NCBI GenBank assembly: GCA_904374485.1
Contig: CAJFFX010000019.1
Coordinates: 1-45,400, forward strand
From: Candidatus Pseudoscillospira falkowii
GTDB lineage: Bacteria; Bacillota; Clostridia; Oscillospirales; Oscillospiraceae
Reading direction: 5' to 3'
DNA: 45,400 bases
Below the pieces are notes generated by a model, which ran no database searches, was not told the DNA's origin, and saw only the letters and a program-made list of their open reading frames with translations. Both the position numbers and the translations under genes were made by a program. Below are positions 29,324-38,870 of this stretch, one piece after another. The first letter of the stretch is position 1. Each line of letters starts with the position of its first letter.

Positions 29324-30756
29324 GTGCAGGTTTCCGTTAAACATAAGCCGCGCGGCCTGCGCCAGCGCTGGATGACCAACAGCATGAGCATCGTCACGGT
29401 CAGTTTTCGGCCAGCATCAGCACCTATTATTACAGCAACGCCAAAACGGGCATGGAGTCCCAGGCCCGGGCGGCCATCGGTTTCATGAACCGCACCGCCA
29501 TCTCCACCTACGAAGAATACTACACCATCGCATATAACTACACCCAGAGCTTTTCTGACAAGGACAGGCTGGAGCTGCAGTTTATCGACGAGAGCGGCAA
29601 GATCGAAACGTCGTCCTACAATTTCACAGCGGGCCTGTCCCCCCGCACCTCCGACATCACCGCGGCGCTGCGGACGGGGGAGCCGGCCTCTTTCGTGGGC
29701 CGGGACAGCCACACCGACGAGAAGATCATCGCGGTGTCCTACCCGCTGTCCTACGACGGGTCCGTCATCGGCGTTATGCGCTATGTCACCTCCGCCCGGC
29801 TGATCGACCAGCAGATCCTCATCAACTGCGCGCTGGTGTTCGGCATCGGCTTTGCCGTGATGGCGGTGGTATTTATCTCCAATATCATTTTCATCCGCAA
29901 TATTCTCGAGCCTGTGGCCGAGGTGACGGAGGCGGTGCAGCACATTTCCTCGGGAAGCTACGGCCTGCAGATCGAAAATACCTACCGCGATGAGATCGGC
30001 ACGCTGGTGGACAGCATCAACGACATGTCCACCAAGATCAGCCAGAATGAAAAAATGCAGCGGGAGTTCATTTCTTCGGTGTCCCACGAGCTGCGCACGC
30101 CCCTGACGGCCATCAACGGCTGGGGCGAAACGCTGCTGGGCGACACCATGGGCGACCCGGTGCAGCTGCGCCGCGGCGTGGGCATTATCCTCAAGGAATC
30201 CCGCCGGCTGACGAACATGGTGGAGGAGCTGCTGCAGTTTTCCCGTATGCAGGACGGCCGTTTCACGCTGGAGATCGAGCCGGTGGACATCCAGGCGGAA
30301 TTCGAGGACGCCGTGTTCACCTACAAGGAGCTGTTCAAGCGCGACGGCATCGACGTGGAGTACGACGACGGCGGCCTGACGGAGTTCCCCATCATCGAGG
30401 GAGACCCGGAGCGGCTCAAGCAGGTGTTCTGCAATCTGCTGGACAACGCTGCCAAGCACGGCGGCGGCGCTGAGATCGACACCGCCATCCGTGTCCAGCC
30501 TGACTGGGTCGTACTGACCATCCGGGACCACGGCCCCGGCGTGCCTGAGACGGAGCTGCCCTTCCTTAAGCAGAAATTTTACAAAGGTACCTCCAAGGCC
30601 CGGGGCAGCGGCATCGGCCTTGCGGTGGTGGAGGAGATCGTCAGCCGCCACGGCGGTCGTTTCGAGATCGGCAACGCCGAGGGCGGCGGCTTTATCGCCA
30701 CGATCTACCTGCCGATGCGCCAGAGCGTCCAGCCGGCGGCGCCCCAACAGAATTAG
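29324..30756 (+). pseudogene. Sensor histidine kinase with apparent out-of-frame deletion in the first transmembrane segment
   Basis: GTG 29324 starts MQVSVKHKPRGLRQRWMTNSMSIVTV in one frame; the continuation FSASISTYYYSNAKTGMESQARAAIGFMN... is in another frame from ~29401. The long ORF (29452-30756) keeps H-box SHELRTPLTAINGWGETLLG, N-box DNAAKHG and G-box GSGIGLAVVEEI. Confidence 0.75.
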
Positions 30757-30834
30757 AACAAAAGTTTGAAATTGTATTGCAATTTCGCTGCGCGTATCGT
30801 ATACTGAGCATAAACACAAAGGAGAACTTTTTGC

Positions 30835-31812
30835 ATGGCAGAAAACAAGCAGGAGTGCTGCGGCACTCCGTATAAAACCACCTGCGGCGGTCAGGCGCTG
30901 ATCGAGGGCATCCTGATGCAGGGGCCCGACAAGCGCTGCATCGTTGTGCGCAAACCCGACGGCGCGCTGGAAGTGAAGACGGAAGACACCCCCGAGCGGC
31001 CGGCCTTCTGGAAGATTCCGTTTTTCCGCGGCGTCTACACCTTCGTCATGTCTCTTTACAACGGCATGAAGGCGCTGATGTATTCGGCGGAGGTCTCCGG
31101 CATGGAGGACGAGGAGGACGCGGAGCCCGGAAAATTCGAGCAGTGGCTCAGCCGCCATGTGTCCAGCGACGGCATGATGCGCATTATGCTGACGGTGTCC
31201 GTCCTTCTGGGCGTGGGGCTGGCGCTGGTGCTGTTCATCTTTTTGCCCAGCTTCATCGTGGGCGTTGTAAACGCCGTGGTGCCCGGCGGCATCGGCCTGT
31301 GGGCCATGGGCATTCTGGAGGGCGTGCTGAAGGCGGCCATTTTTGTGGGCTATCTGTTTCTCTGCTCCCGGATGAAGGAGATCCACCGGGTGTTCTGCTA
31401 CCACGGGGCGGAGCACAAAACGATTTTCTGCTATGAAAACGGCCTTCCGCTGACGGTGGAAAACGTGCGCCGGCAGCCCCGGCACCATCCCCGCTGCGGG
31501 ACGAGCTTCCTTTTCGTCGTCATCATCATCTCCATCGTCCTGTCCGTGGCGCTGTTCACGCCGCTGGAGATCAGCAACGTGTGGCTGCGCATGGCGCTGC
31601 ATTTGCTGCTGCTGCCGGTGGTGATGGGCGTGACCTATGAGTTCAACCGCTTTGTGGGCCGCCATGAAAACATCCTCTGCCGCGTGCTGCGCGCGCCGGG
31701 CCTGTGGATGCAGAACTTCACCACCTTCGAGCCAGACGATTCCATGATCGAGGTGGGCATCCGCGCCCTGGAGGAAGTGCTGCCGGAGGAAAAGGGCAAA
31801 GACCGCTGGTGA
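30835..31812 (+). CDS. DUF1385 family membrane protein
   Basis: TTCGGQALIEGILMQGPDK, HRVFCYHGAEHKTIFCYE, RQPRHHPRCGTSFLFVVIIISI. Confidence 0.9.
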   Translation: MAENKQECCGTPYKTTCGGQALIEGILMQGPDKRCIVVRKPDGALEVKTEDTPERPAFWKIPFFRGVYTFVMSLYNGMKALMYSAEVSGMEDEEDAEPGKFEQWLSRHVSSDGMMRIMLTVSVLLGVGLALVLFIFLPSFIVGVVNAVVPGGIGLWAMGILEGVLKAAIFVGYLFLCSRMKEIHRVFCYHGAEHKTIFCYENGLPLTVENVRRQPRHHPRCGTSFLFVVIIISIVLSVALFTPLEISNVWLRMALHLLLLPVVMGVTYEFNRFVGRHENILCRVLRAPGLWMQNFTTFEPDDSMIEVGIRALEEVLPEEKGKDRW

Positions 31813-31846
31813 AGCGGACAGTTTGATTTCGGAAAGAGGGCGGGCT

Positions 31847-32716
31847 ATGCCGTCGACCTATAACGACTTGTATCTGGATACGCGCCGGGCGCTGAAGCGC
31901 ATCGGCGTGGAGAGCGCGGCGCTGGAAGCCCGGGAGATCGTGTGCTGCGCCGCCAACAAAAGCAAGGAGGAATTCCTGCGGGACTGCCGGCTGTACGCTT
32001 CGCCGGAGATCGAGGAGCGCGCGGCGGCGCTGCTGGAGCGCCGGCTGCAGGGAGAGCCGGTGGCGTACCTTGTGGGCGAGTGGGAGTTTTACGGGCTGCC
32101 CCTCACCATCACCCGGGACGTGCTCATCCCCCGGGACGACACCTGCGTTCTGGCGGACCAGGCCATCGCATACCTGAAGGGCCTGGAGGGGCCGGCGCGG
32201 GTGCTGGATTTGTGTACGGGCAGCGGCTGCGTGGGGCTGGCCATCGCCAGCCAGGCGCCCGACTGCCGGGTGGTGCTGGCGGACGTGTCCGAGGCGGCGC
32301 TGCGCGTCGCGCGCACCAACGCGCGCCTCAACCACCTCCAAAGCCGCGTGGCCATTTTGAGCGCCGACGCGCGGGAAACGCCGCCGGCCAATTTCGACAA
32401 TTTCCACTGCATCGTGTCCAATCCGCCCTATATCCCCCGGGGGGACATCCCGGGGCTGGACGGTTCGGTGCGGGATTATGAGCCGCTCCTCGCCCTGGAC
32501 GGCGGGGAGGACGGCCTCGACTTTTACCGCTCCATCACGCGCAAATGGAAGCAGACCCTGCTGGGCGGCGGCCGGCTGCTGTTCGAGCTGGGCATCGGCC
32601 AGGCCGACGCGGTGCTGCGCCTGATGCGCAGCGAGGGCTTCGGCGACCTGGAGCTGTACGAAGACACCCAGGGCATCCCCCGGGTCATCGGCGGGACGCT
32701 CTATACGGAGATCTGA
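31847..32716 (+). CDS. prmC: Peptide chain release factor N(5)-glutamine methyltransferase
   Basis: ATG at 31847; VLDLCTGSGCVGLAIASQAPD, FHCIVSNPPYIPRGDI. Confidence 0.96.
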   Translation: MPSTYNDLYLDTRRALKRIGVESAALEAREIVCCAANKSKEEFLRDCRLYASPEIEERAAALLERRLQGEPVAYLVGEWEFYGLPLTITRDVLIPRDDTCVLADQAIAYLKGLEGPARVLDLCTGSGCVGLAIASQAPDCRVVLADVSEAALRVARTNARLNHLQSRVAILSADARETPPANFDNFHCIVSNPPYIPRGDIPGLDGSVRDYEPLLALDGGEDGLDFYRSITRKWKQTLLGGGRLLFELGIGQADAVLRLMRSEGFGDLELYEDTQGIPRVIGGTLYTEI

Positions 32717-32792
32717 GAGAATACAAAAAAGAAAAACGCCGCCGCAGGCGCCCCTTCGGCGCGGCGGACGGGAAGAGAAAGGATGAAGCGCA

Positions 32793-33917
32793 ATGGCGTC
32801 AAAAGCAAAGGCAGCTGCTCCGGTGGAGCAGGCGGGTCCGGCTTCCGACAAGAAGCGGGCTCTGGAAACGGCGATGCAGCAGATCGAGAAAATGTACGGA
32901 AAAGGGTCCATCATGCGTCTGGGCGAAAATCTCCACGCCAATGTGGAGGCCATCCCCACGGGGTCTTTGACGCTGGACCTGGCCCTCGGCATCGGCGGCG
33001 TTCCCAAGGGACGCATCATCGAGATCTACGGTCCGGAATCCTCCGGTAAGACGACGCTGGCCCTGCACATTGTGGCGGAGACCCAGAAGCGCGGCGGCGA
33101 AGCCGCCTTTGTGGACGCCGAGCACGCCCTGGATCCCACCTATGCCCGGGCCCTGGGCGTGAATATCGACGACATGCTCATCTCCCAGCCCGACACCGGC
33201 GAACAGGCCCTGGAGATCACCGAGGCCCTGGTGCGCTCCGGCGCCATCGACGTGGTGGTGGTGGACTCCGTGGCCGCCCTGGTGCCCCGGGCCGAGATCG
33301 AGGGCGAAATGGGCGACAGCTATGTGGGCCTCCAGGCCCGCCTGATGAGCCAGGCCCTGCGCAAGCTCACCGGCGCCATCAGCAAGACGAACTGCATCGT
33401 GATCTTCATCAACCAGCTGCGCGAAAAGGTGGGCGTGATGTACGGCAACCCCGAGGTCACCACCGGCGGCCGGGCGCTGAAGTTCTATTCCTCCGTGCGC
33501 ATCGAGGTGCGCCGCATCGAGGCCCTCAAGTCCGGCAGCGAGATTATCGGCAACCGCACCCGGGCCAAGGTGGTCAAAAACAAGGTGGCGCCCCCCTTCC
33601 GCGAGGCGGAATTCGACATTATGTACGGCGAGGGCATCTCCCGCTGGGGCGAGATGATCGACCTGGGCGTCAAGCTGGACCTGGTGCAGAAATCCGGCTC
33701 CTGGTTCTCCATGGGCGAGGTGCGCATCGGCCAGGGCCGCGACGCCGCCAAGCAGTATCTGCGCGACCATCCCGAAGCGGCGGAAAAACTGGACAGCGAC
33801 ATCCGTCGGGATTTCTACAAGCTCATGAGCAATCAGTCCAAGATCGCCGCCCGGGCGGCGGGCCGCCCGGTGGACGTTTCTGCCGACGATTTCGACGACG
33901 AGGATGACGATCAGTAA
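32793..33917 (+). CDS. recA: Recombinase RecA
   Basis: [90 protein letters not shown]. Confidence 0.99.
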   Translation: MASKAKAAAPVEQAGPASDKKRALETAMQQIEKMYGKGSIMRLGENLHANVEAIPTGSLTLDLALGIGGVPKGRIIEIYGPESSGKTTLALHIVAETQKRGGEAAFVDAEHALDPTYARALGVNIDDMLISQPDTGEQALEITEALVRSGAIDVVVVDSVAALVPRAEIEGEMGDSYVGLQARLMSQALRKLTGAISKTNCIVIFINQLREKVGVMYGNPEVTTGGRALKFYSSVRIEVRRIEALKSGSEIIGNRTRAKVVKNKVAPPFREAEFDIMYGEGISRWGEMIDLGVKLDLVQKSGSWFSMGEVRIGQGRDAAKQYLRDHPEAAEKLDSDIRRDFYKLMSNQSKIAARAAGRPVDVSADDFDDEDDDQ

Positions 33918-34530
33918 GATCGAACCCTCCCGCCATGTGAAGGGGCGCATCCTGCTCTTTTTTGAAAGCGGGGAGTGCTGGAAAGCCACGGAGCAGGAGG
34001 TGCTGGCATTTTCCCTCTATCCGGGAAAGACGCTGTCCGACGAGGAAAGCCGGGCCCTGGAGCGCGCCTGCGGCCGCTCGGGGGCCAAGGCGCGGGCCGC
34101 GGAGATGATCGGCCGCCAGGCCCTTTCCAAAAAAGAACTGCAAAAGCGCCTGGTGCGCAAAGGCTCCAGCGAAGAGGACGCCGCGGCCGCGGCGGACTGG
34201 CTGGAGGACATCGGCGCGCTGGACGACGAGAATTACGCCCGCATCGTGGCCCGGCACTATGCCGCCGCCGGCTACGGGCCGGCAAAGGTGCGCGACGAGC
34301 TTTACCGCCGGGGCGTGCCCCGGGAATTGTGGGACGCGGCCATTGAAGAAGAATGCGGCGACCCCGCCGCGGCCATCGAGCGCTATGCCGCAGCGAAGCT
34401 GCGGGGAAAAATCGCGGACGAGGCGGCTTTGGGCCGCGTCGCCGCCGGCCTGCGCCGCCGGGGCTTTCGCTGGGAAGACATCAAGCCGGTGCTGGACCGC
34501 CTGCGTGGGGAAGCCCTTTGGGAGGAGTGA
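33904..34530 (+). CDS. recX: Regulatory protein RecX
   Basis: [68 protein letters not shown]; start overlaps the recA 3' end by 14 nt. Confidence 0.93.
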   Translation: MTISKIEPSRHVKGRILLFFESGECWKATEQEVLAFSLYPGKTLSDEESRALERACGRSGAKARAAEMIGRQALSKKELQKRLVRKGSSEEDAAAAADWLEDIGALDDENYARIVARHYAAAGYGPAKVRDELYRRGVPRELWDAAIEEECGDPAAAIERYAAAKLRGKIADEAALGRVAAGLRRRGFRWEDIKPVLDRLRGEALWEE

Positions 34531-34534
34531 CGGG

Positions 34535-35110
34535 ATGGAGACATTGAACGTATTGCTGGAGCGGCGCAGTATCCGCAAATACCGCGCCGTGCCCGTGCCG
34601 GACGAGATCCTGGAGGAGATCGTCCGCGCCGGGCTGTACGCCCCTTCGGGTCTCAATCTGCAGCCCTGGTATTTCGCGGTGGCGCGCACGGCGGAGAGCA
34701 TGCAGCTCGTGCGCGCGAGCATGGCCGTGGTGGCCCTGCGCTTCAGCCCCGTGCTGCAGCAGCGCTTCCGGGAGCACCCCGAAGTGATCGAAGAGACGCA
34801 GAATTTTCTGGTGACCCTGGGAGGCGCGCCGGCCTGCATCCTGGTTTTTGCCCATAAGAAGGACCAGGGCGCGCGGGACAATGTGCTCGAAAGCACCGCC
34901 GCCGCCATCCAGAACATGCAGCTGGCCGCCTGGAATCGGGGCGTGGGCGCCTGCTGGATCGCCGCGCCCAAATATGTGGACTGCAGCGGCCTTTTTGAGG
35001 CGGCCTTCGGCGCCAGCCACGGCGAGTTTATCGCTGCCGTGACCCTGGGCTATCCCGCCGAGGACCCGAAGCCCCACAAGCGCAGGGAAGGGCGCTGGAC
35101 ATTTCTGTAA
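34535..35110 (+). CDS. Nitroreductase family protein
   Basis: ATG 34535; METLNVLLERRSIRKYRAVPVPDEILEEIVRAGLYAPSGLNLQPWYFAVART, VAAVTLGYPAEDPKPHKRR. Confidence 0.93.
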   Translation: METLNVLLERRSIRKYRAVPVPDEILEEIVRAGLYAPSGLNLQPWYFAVARTAESMQLVRASMAVVALRFSPVLQQRFREHPEVIEETQNFLVTLGGAPACILVFAHKKDQGARDNVLESTAAAIQNMQLAAWNRGVGACWIAAPKYVDCSGLFEAAFGASHGEFIAAVTLGYPAEDPKPHKRREGRWTFL

Positions 35111-35134
35111 CGGGATTTTAAGGAGAGAACCGGA

Positions 35135-36460
35135 TTGAAAGTATCGTTTATTTCATTGGGCTGCGCAAAAAACCTGGTCAACTGTGAGCAGATGATGGCC
35201 CTGGTGCGCGACAGCGGCCACACCCTGTGCAGGGAGGACGCGCCGGCGGACGTGATGGTCATCAACACCTGCGGCTTTATCGACAGCGCCAAGTCCGAGG
35301 CCATCGATCATATCCTCCGCGCCGCGCAGCTGAAGGCGGAGGGCCGGATCAAAAAGATTTTGGTGACCGGCTGCCTTTCCCAGCGCTACGGCGAGCAGAT
35401 CCTCACGGAACTGCCCGAGGTGGACGGCGTTTTGGGCTGCGGCAGCTATGTGGACATCGTGGATGCCCTGGAGGAGGTCGCGGCGGGCGGCACGCCCCGC
35501 TTTTTCGGCAGCATCGACGCGCCGGTGGACGAGGGCGACCGCATCCTGCTCACGCCGGAATACACGGCGTATCTGCGCATCGCCGAGGGCTGCGACAACC
35601 ACTGCGCCTACTGCGTCATCCCCTCCCTGCGGGGCAAATACCGCAGCCGCCCCATGGAAAATATCCTGGCGGAGGCGGAGGTGCTGGCCCGCGGCGGCGT
35701 GAAGGAACTGATCGTCATCGCCCAGGACATCACCCGCTACGGTATCGACCTGTACGGCGGCCACAAGCTGGCGGAACTGCTGGGTAAACTCTGCGCCATC
35801 GGCGGCATCCACTGGATCCGCCTGCACTACCTCTATCCTGACGAGATCACCGAGGAATTGATCGACACGGTGGCCCGGGAGGAAAAGATCCTGCCCTATC
35901 TCGACATTCCCATCCAGCATTGCAGCGACAAGGTGCTGGGAAAAATGAACCGCCGGGGCGACAAGGCGTACCTCACGGAACTGTTCGCCAAGCTCCGGGC
36001 GCGTATTCCCGGTCTGGTGCTGCGCACCAGCATCATCGCGGGTCTGCCCTATGAGGACGAAGCTGCCTTTGAAGAGCTGTGCGCCTTCCTGCGCGCCGAA
36101 AAGATCGAGCGGGCCGGCGTGTTCCCCTATTCTCCCGAGGAGGGAACGCCCGCTGCGGAGATGGGGAACCGCGTGAGCGAAGAGGAAGCCCTGCGCCGCA
36201 CGGAGCTGCTGGTGGATATCCAGTCCCGCATCATGGACGAATTCAATGAGCGCTGGCTGGGTGACACCGTGGAGGTCCTCTGCGAGGGCTTCGACGGCCA
36301 GGCCCAGATGTATGTGGGCCGCAGCTGGGCCGATTCCCCGGATGTGGACGGCCATGTCTACTTCACTGCCGACGCCGACATCGAGCCGGGCGCTTTCGTC
36401 CCCGTGCGCATCACCGGCAGCATGGACGGCGACATGACCGGCGAAGCTGTGGAAAGTTGA
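35135..36460 (+). CDS. rimO: Ribosomal protein S12 methylthiotransferase
   Basis: TTG start; VSFISLGCAKNLVNCEQMM, radical-SAM CxxxCxxC (EGCDNHCAYCVIPSLRGKYRSR), TRAM region. Confidence 0.96.
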   Translation: MKVSFISLGCAKNLVNCEQMMALVRDSGHTLCREDAPADVMVINTCGFIDSAKSEAIDHILRAAQLKAEGRIKKILVTGCLSQRYGEQILTELPEVDGVLGCGSYVDIVDALEEVAAGGTPRFFGSIDAPVDEGDRILLTPEYTAYLRIAEGCDNHCAYCVIPSLRGKYRSRPMENILAEAEVLARGGVKELIVIAQDITRYGIDLYGGHKLAELLGKLCAIGGIHWIRLHYLYPDEITEELIDTVAREEKILPYLDIPIQHCSDKVLGKMNRRGDKAYLTELFAKLRARIPGLVLRTSIIAGLPYEDEAAFEELCAFLRAEKIERAGVFPYSPEEGTPAAEMGNRVSEEEALRRTELLVDIQSRIMDEFNERWLGDTVEVLCEGFDGQAQMYVGRSWADSPDVDGHVYFTADADIEPGAFVPVRITGSMDGDMTGEAVES

Positions 36461-36473
36461 GGAGAACGAAACG

Positions 36474-37001
36474 ATGAATCTTGCCAATAAACTGACCATG
36501 TTCCGGGTCATCCTGATCCCGGTGTTCCTGATCGTGCTGTACGCGGATTTCGATTACTGCCGCTATGTGGCCCTGGCGATCTTCGCCGTGGCCAGCTTTA
36601 CGGACTATCTGGATGGACACATCGCCCGCAGCCGCGGCCTGGTGACGGATTTCGGAAAATTCATGGATCCCCTGGCCGACAAGGTGCTGGTGATGACAGC
36701 CATGCTGATGTTCGTTTCCTGGGGGCAGATGCCGGCCTGGGTGCTGGCGGTGGTGCTGGCCCGGGAGCTGGCGGTCAGCGGACTGCGCATGCTCGCCGCG
36801 GCGGACGGCAAGGTTATCGCCGCCGCATGGTCCGGCAAGGTCAAAACGGCCTCCACCATGGCCTGCATCATCCTGATGCTGCTGCCGATACCGGAAACGC
36901 TGAACCTCGTCTGCTGGGTCGTCATCCTGGCCACCACGGTCTATTCCGGCATCGAGTATTTTATCAAAAACAAGCACGTCATCGACTGGTCGAATCTGTA
37001 A
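36474..37001 (+). CDS. pgsA: CDP-diacylglycerol--glycerol-3-phosphate 3-phosphatidyltransferase
   Basis: MNLANKLTMFRVILIPVF, CDP-alcohol transferase motif SFTDYLDGHIARSRGLVTDFGKFMDPLADK. Confidence 0.95.
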   Translation: MNLANKLTMFRVILIPVFLIVLYADFDYCRYVALAIFAVASFTDYLDGHIARSRGLVTDFGKFMDPLADKVLVMTAMLMFVSWGQMPAWVLAVVLARELAVSGLRMLAAADGKVIAAAWSGKVKTASTMACIILMLLPIPETLNLVCWVVILATTVYSGIEYFIKNKHVIDWSNL

Positions 37002-37016
37002 AAAAAGGGAAGAGAG

Positions 37017-37046
37017 GCGGGCCGCGCTCTGCGCGGCCCGCTTTTT
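37017..37046 (+). terminator. Terminator after pgsA
   Basis: GCGGGCCGCGC-TCT-GCGCGGCCCGC-TTTTT. Confidence 0.85.
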
Positions 37047-37072
37047 GTGCAGTCCGGAAAAAAACGCGCGTT

Positions 37073-37101
37073 TTTTTGTCAATTTTCTAAATTGACAAAA
37101 A
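37073..37101. promoter_or_regulatory. Perfect inverted repeat upstream of the copper-amine-oxidase-N-domain gene
   Basis: TTTTTGTCAATTT-TCT-AAATTGACAAAAA, 13-bp arms; right arm contains a TTGACA -35-like hexamer. Confidence 0.5.
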
Positions 37102-37168
37102 GAACGCTGTCCCTTAAGCTAAAATCAGAGAGAAGAACGCATTTGCGCAAAGAAAGGAGATCTATTCT

Positions 37169-38614
37169 ATGAAGAAACTGAAAAAACTGCTGGCGCTGGT
37201 CTGCGCGCTGGCGATGACGGGCAGCGTCCTGACGGCTGCCGCCTGGGCCGCCCCGGCGGCGGTCAGCCTGCAGGTCAACGGCGAAGAAGTCGTTTTGACG
37301 GACGCGGCGCCGGAGATCCGCAGCGGCCGCACCTTTATCCCCGCCCGGGCGGTGTTCGAAGCCCTGGGCGCCGCCGTCACCTGGGATGAGGACAGCCGCA
37401 GCGCCGTGGCGGTGAAGGAGGGCACCACGGTGGTCATGACCATCGGCAGCGAGACCGCGCAGGTGACGGAAAACGGCGCAACGCGCGAGATCGCCATGGA
37501 CGTGGCCCCCTATATCAAGGGCGGCCGCACCTATGTGCCGGCCCGCTTTGCGGCCCAGGCCCTGGACTGCGCCGTGGGCTGGGACGAAGATGCGCGCACG
37601 GTGATCGTCGTGGATGTGCCGGCCCTCTTCGGCGGCGCGGACTTTACGCTGATGGACGGCTGGATGGCCGCCAGTCTGGAGGAGACGGCACCCGACCCCG
37701 CCCGCACCTCCGGCACGGCCAGCCTGGAACTGACGGTGTCCGATGGAACGGAAACGGCGGCCTATCCCCTGGACATGACCTTTGACATCCTGACCTCCGG
37801 CGAGCAGATGCAGCTGCAGGTGAGCATGGATCTGTCCGATTTTCTGACCCTTCTGACCGGCGGCGCGCTGAACGGCGAAGAGCAGCGGGAGCTGCTGGCC
37901 CTGTGCGATGCGGCGGCAGAGGTGCGCATGGACGCCGCGGCGGGCAAGGTGTATTTTACCGTGGATTCCCCGCTTTTGATGTATCTCACCGGCAACAGCA
38001 TGGGCAATGGTGATCTCTGGTACCTGCTGGACCTGGGCGAGCTGTTTGCCCTTTCCGGCATGGATTACAGCGCCCTCCTGCAGGAAGTCATGGCCGCGGG
38101 AGCGGAGAGTTTCGATTTCAAGGACATAATGATCGCTTCCCTGGCCGGCACGGAGCTGACGGACGCGGAGCTGGACTACGACATGCTTTCCATGACGGCG
38201 GAGGGCTTCTGTGCCCTGTTTTCCGACCAGGCCTTGGTGAAGAACGGCAATACCTACGCCGCGTCCTGGGAAGTGAAAGACGATGCTTCCGGCGAAGCTG
38301 CGCAGATCGACGTTGTCTATGAGACCCGGGGCGGCCGGCTCGTGGGCATGGAGATGGACGTCTCCGCCGCGGCGGAGGGCCAGACGATCGATGTCCTCAC
38401 CATGGACGTTTATGACGACGGCACGAACACGTCCATGACCTTTGACTTTGACCTCGGCACGATGGCATTGGCCTTTGACCTGACGGCCCGGACCGCGGCC
38501 ACGTCGGACCTGCCGGCCATCGAGCCGCCGGCGGGCAGCGAAACGGTGGACCTGACGGAAATGCTGACCGAGACGGAGACCGCCCAGCCCGCTGACCCGG
38601 GCGCGGCGGCATAA
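37169..38614 (+). CDS. Secreted protein with copper amine oxidase N-terminal (stalk) domain repeats
   Basis: Signal peptide; VNGEEVVLTDAAPEIRSGRTFIPARAVFEALGAAVTWDEDSRSAVAVKEGTTVVMTIGS and GGRTYVPARFAAQALDCAVGWDEDARTVIV. Confidence 0.88.
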   Translation: MKKLKKLLALVCALAMTGSVLTAAAWAAPAAVSLQVNGEEVVLTDAAPEIRSGRTFIPARAVFEALGAAVTWDEDSRSAVAVKEGTTVVMTIGSETAQVTENGATREIAMDVAPYIKGGRTYVPARFAAQALDCAVGWDEDARTVIVVDVPALFGGADFTLMDGWMAASLEETAPDPARTSGTASLELTVSDGTETAAYPLDMTFDILTSGEQMQLQVSMDLSDFLTLLTGGALNGEEQRELLALCDAAAEVRMDAAAGKVYFTVDSPLLMYLTGNSMGNGDLWYLLDLGELFALSGMDYSALLQEVMAAGAESFDFKDIMIASLAGTELTDAELDYDMLSMTAEGFCALFSDQALVKNGNTYAASWEVKDDASGEAAQIDVVYETRGGRLVGMEMDVSAAAEGQTIDVLTMDVYDDGTNTSMTFDFDLGTMALAFDLTARTAATSDLPAIEPPAGSETVDLTEMLTETETAQPADPGAAA

Positions 38615-38636
38615 AACCGCATTTTTGCCGGCAGAA

Positions 38637-38670
38637 GCGGGCGCATCCCGAACAGGATGCGCCCGCTTTT
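38637..38670 (+). terminator. Terminator
   Basis: GCGGGCGCATCC-CGAACA-GGATGCGCCCGC-TTTT. Confidence 0.8.
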
Positions 38671-38726
38671 CAGTCCCCGGCCTCGACCGCTTTGCGCGGA
38701 GCGGAACGGCGCGGGACGGACAAAAA

Positions 38727-38743
38727 TTGGATATTCCATCCAA
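38727..38743. promoter_or_regulatory. Candidate operator abutting the ilvE promoter
   Basis: TTGGAT-ATTCC-ATCCAA inverted repeat ending 6 nt before the -35. Confidence 0.4.
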
Positions 38744-38749
38744 CTTTTC

Positions 38750-38777
38750 TTGACAATTTTGTTCATAGTGCTACAAT
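38750..38777 (+). promoter_or_regulatory. Sigma-A promoter of ilvE
   Basis: TTGACA - 16 nt - TACAAT. Confidence 0.65.
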
Positions 38778-38870
38778 AGATTCCAATCAGCAGGAAACCG
38801 CGGCGGCTTCGCGCCCGGCGCCTTTCCTACCTGGGTCAATATCCTATTTATCAGGAGAGGAAGGATCACT

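Noticed and set aside
29263-31665. 800-aa minus-strand ORF opposite the histidine kinase and DUF1385 gene
   Set aside because: Antisense shadow ORF; the sense strand has clear HK and DUF1385 motifs.
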